The position numbers and the translations under genes are program-made. This document shows, piece by piece, positions 33,017 through 34,171 of a DNA stretch of 34,171 nt. The stretch comes from Bacteroidota bacterium. GTDB taxonomy: Bacteria; Bacteroidota; Bacteroidia; Chitinophagales; Chitinophagaceae. Every line of letters starts with the position of its first letter. The stretch's first letter is position 1. The DNA is taken from positions 1-34,171 of the forward strand of contig JAFDXH010000259.1 of NCBI GenBank assembly GCA_018268075.1. The letters are read 5' to 3'. The notes beneath the pieces were generated by a model that ran no database searches, was not told the origin of the DNA, and was given only the letters and a program-made list of their open reading frames with translations.

Positions 33017-34171
33017 AGCGGTAAATTTGTTTCTCTTCAGTGGTATTTTGCTGCTGGCCATAGGTATGCTTTTTGGCTTGCTGGGCGCCTTTCAATACAT
33101 TACCCCCGGGTTTATAAAAAATGTACTTTCTTTCGAAAAGGTACGGCCATTGCATGTTTCATCGGTTGTATTCTGGATTATTCTTGCGGCAGTTGGTGCT
33201 GTGTTTAATTATTTTCAGGAATATACCAGACGGAAAATCTATTCTCCTGTACTTGTGAAAATCCAGTTCTGGCTATTTATTTCTGCAATTGTTGCTATAC
33301 TCGTATCCTATCTATTCGGAATTTTTGGTGGCAGAGAATATTGGGAGTTTCATCCTGTATTGGCCATTCCTATTGCTACTGCATGGGTAATATTTTTAGT
33401 AAATTTTTTTAAATCTTTTAATTCCTTTAGAAATCAGCCGGTGTATGTATGGATGTGGCTTACAGGAATAGTATTTTTTCTTTTTACTTTTTTTGAATCT
33501 TATTTGTGGCTTATCCCTTATTTCCGCCAAAATATTATAAATGATATGACGGTACAATGGAAATCGTACGGCTCAATGGTAGGCTCGTGGAATATGCTCA
33601 TTTATGGTTGCAGTATCTACCTGATAGATAAGATAAGTGGCGATAAAACATACGGTATTTCTAAAGTCGGATTCGCAATTTACTTTCTCGGATTGTTCAA
33701 TCTGATGTTTAATTGGGGGCATCACATCTATACATTGCCTACCCATAGCTACATAAAATATATTAGTTACTTGGTGAGTATGACTGAATTGATTTTATTT
33801 TTTAGAATATTATATCAATGGAAGTCGTCATTGAATACTGCAAGAAAAAACTTTTATCATATTCCCTACCGTTTTCTAATGGCCGCAGACGTATGGGTTT
33901 TTCTTACAATCACGCTTGCTATTGGTATGTCTGTTCCGACTATTAATCTTTATACCCATGGTACACATGTTACTGTAGCGCACACTATGGGCGCTACTAT
34001 CGGTATCAATACATTTCTGCTTTTTGCTTTTGTTTATGATATTCTATGGGACAGAAATAAGGCAACACTATTGCAAATGAAATGGTTTAAAATAGGTTAT
34101 TGGCTTACTTTTTTTTCATTACCAGTATTTTGGATTTCTTTAATAATGGCAGGCGTTTTTAAAGCACACTG
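32991..34171 (+). CDS. NorB-like haem-copper oxidase family subunit, 3' truncated, atypical active site
   Basis: The frame is open from ATG at 32991 to the window end (393 codons, incomplete). It is a polytopic membrane protein related to NorB: RPLHVSSVVFW with low-spin haem ligand His55, KIYSPVLVKIQFWLF, GGREYWEFHP, WGHHIYTLP (His244, His245), SMTELILFF (Glu266), and LYTHGTHVTVAHTMG (His331, the haem b3 ligand). Compared with Pseudomonas NorB, the third FeB ligand (His207) is Tyr193, Glu211 is Val197, Glu215 is Asn201, and the second low-spin haem ligand (His349) is Met333. No other His lies between EFHP and GHH. It pairs with the NorC-like protein. It may be a divergent NO reductase or an enzyme with another role. 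Confidence 0.8.
   Translation, partial: MEQLGKKNEAVNLFLFSGILLLAIGMLFGLLGAFQYITPGFIKNVLSFEKVRPLHVSSVVFWIILAAVGAVFNYFQEYTRRKIYSPVLVKIQFWLFISAIVAILVSYLFGIFGGREYWEFHPVLAIPIATAWVIFLVNFFKSFNSFRNQPVYVWMWLTGIVFFLFTFFESYLWLIPYFRQNIINDMTVQWKSYGSMVGSWNMLIYGCSIYLIDKISGDKTYGISKVGFAIYFLGLFNLMFNWGHHIYTLPTHSYIKYISYLVSMTELILFFRILYQWKSSLNTARKNFYHIPYRFLMAADVWVFLTITLAIGMSVPTINLYTHGTHVTVAHTMGATIGINTFLLFAFVYDILWDRNKATLLQMKWFKIGYWLTFFSLPVFWISLIMAGVFKAH

Noticed and set aside
1-34171. Mobile elements, CRISPR arrays, prophage or defence genes
   Set aside because: I found no transposase, integrase, regular repeat array or phage protein; the content is metabolic and core genes throughout.

Overview
The window looks like chromosomal core DNA of a Gram-negative member of the Bacteroidota, most likely Chitinophagaceae or a close relative. 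It is AT-rich. Several genes are preceded by the Bacteroidota -7 promoter box TAnnTTTG. Gene types typical of the phylum are present: a RNase Z/STAS pair, a TPR-type LytS-like kinase with a LytTR regulator, and a CCA-less tRNA. Gene order and codon use are uniform. I see no integrase, transposase, CRISPR array or plasmid origin. The genus assignment is inference.

Layout. 1-2677 (+): the end of accA, then dapA and a secreted esterase. 2754-4063 (-): RNase Z and a STAS-domain protein. 4300-7687 (+): clpC with a strong terminator, then cmk with a recognisable promoter. 7698-9964: a CvfB-like S1 protein (-), an RluE-like pseudouridine synthase (+) and a DnaQ-like 3'-5' exonuclease (-). 10118-12120 (+): a citrate synthase resembling the mitochondrial type, tRNA-Ala(GGC), and a small WXXGXW lipoprotein. 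12157-21032 (-): an LptG-like permease, then a long nucleotide-sugar block (MmcQ/YjbR protein, rfbD, rfbC, a WbpP/TviC epimerase, a WbpO/TviB dehydrogenase, a UDP-glucuronate decarboxylase, ugd, and a DegT aminotransferase as its first gene). 21136-22395 (+): waaA, divergent from that block.

22546-25169 (+) is a two-component system, followed by a 3-hydroxyacyl-CoA dehydrogenase. 26212-31481 is a divergent kynurenine-catabolism locus. On the minus strand are 3-hydroxyanthranilate dioxygenase, ACMS decarboxylase and a DUF962/Mpo1-like membrane protein. On the plus strand are 2-aminomuconate semialdehyde dehydrogenase, a RidA-type 2-aminomuconate deaminase and kynureninase. Together they cover kynurenine/3-hydroxykynurenine to 2-oxalocrotonate, but tryptophan dioxygenase and kynurenine monooxygenase are not in the window.

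The window ends with a universal stress protein, a NorC-like cytochrome c, and the first 393 codons of a NorB-like haem-copper oxidase subunit. The last is the most unusual item. It aligns without gaps to NorB around the active site, yet one FeB histidine is Tyr, both glutamates in that helix are replaced, and one low-spin haem ligand is Met. It may represent a divergent NO-reductase-like enzyme.
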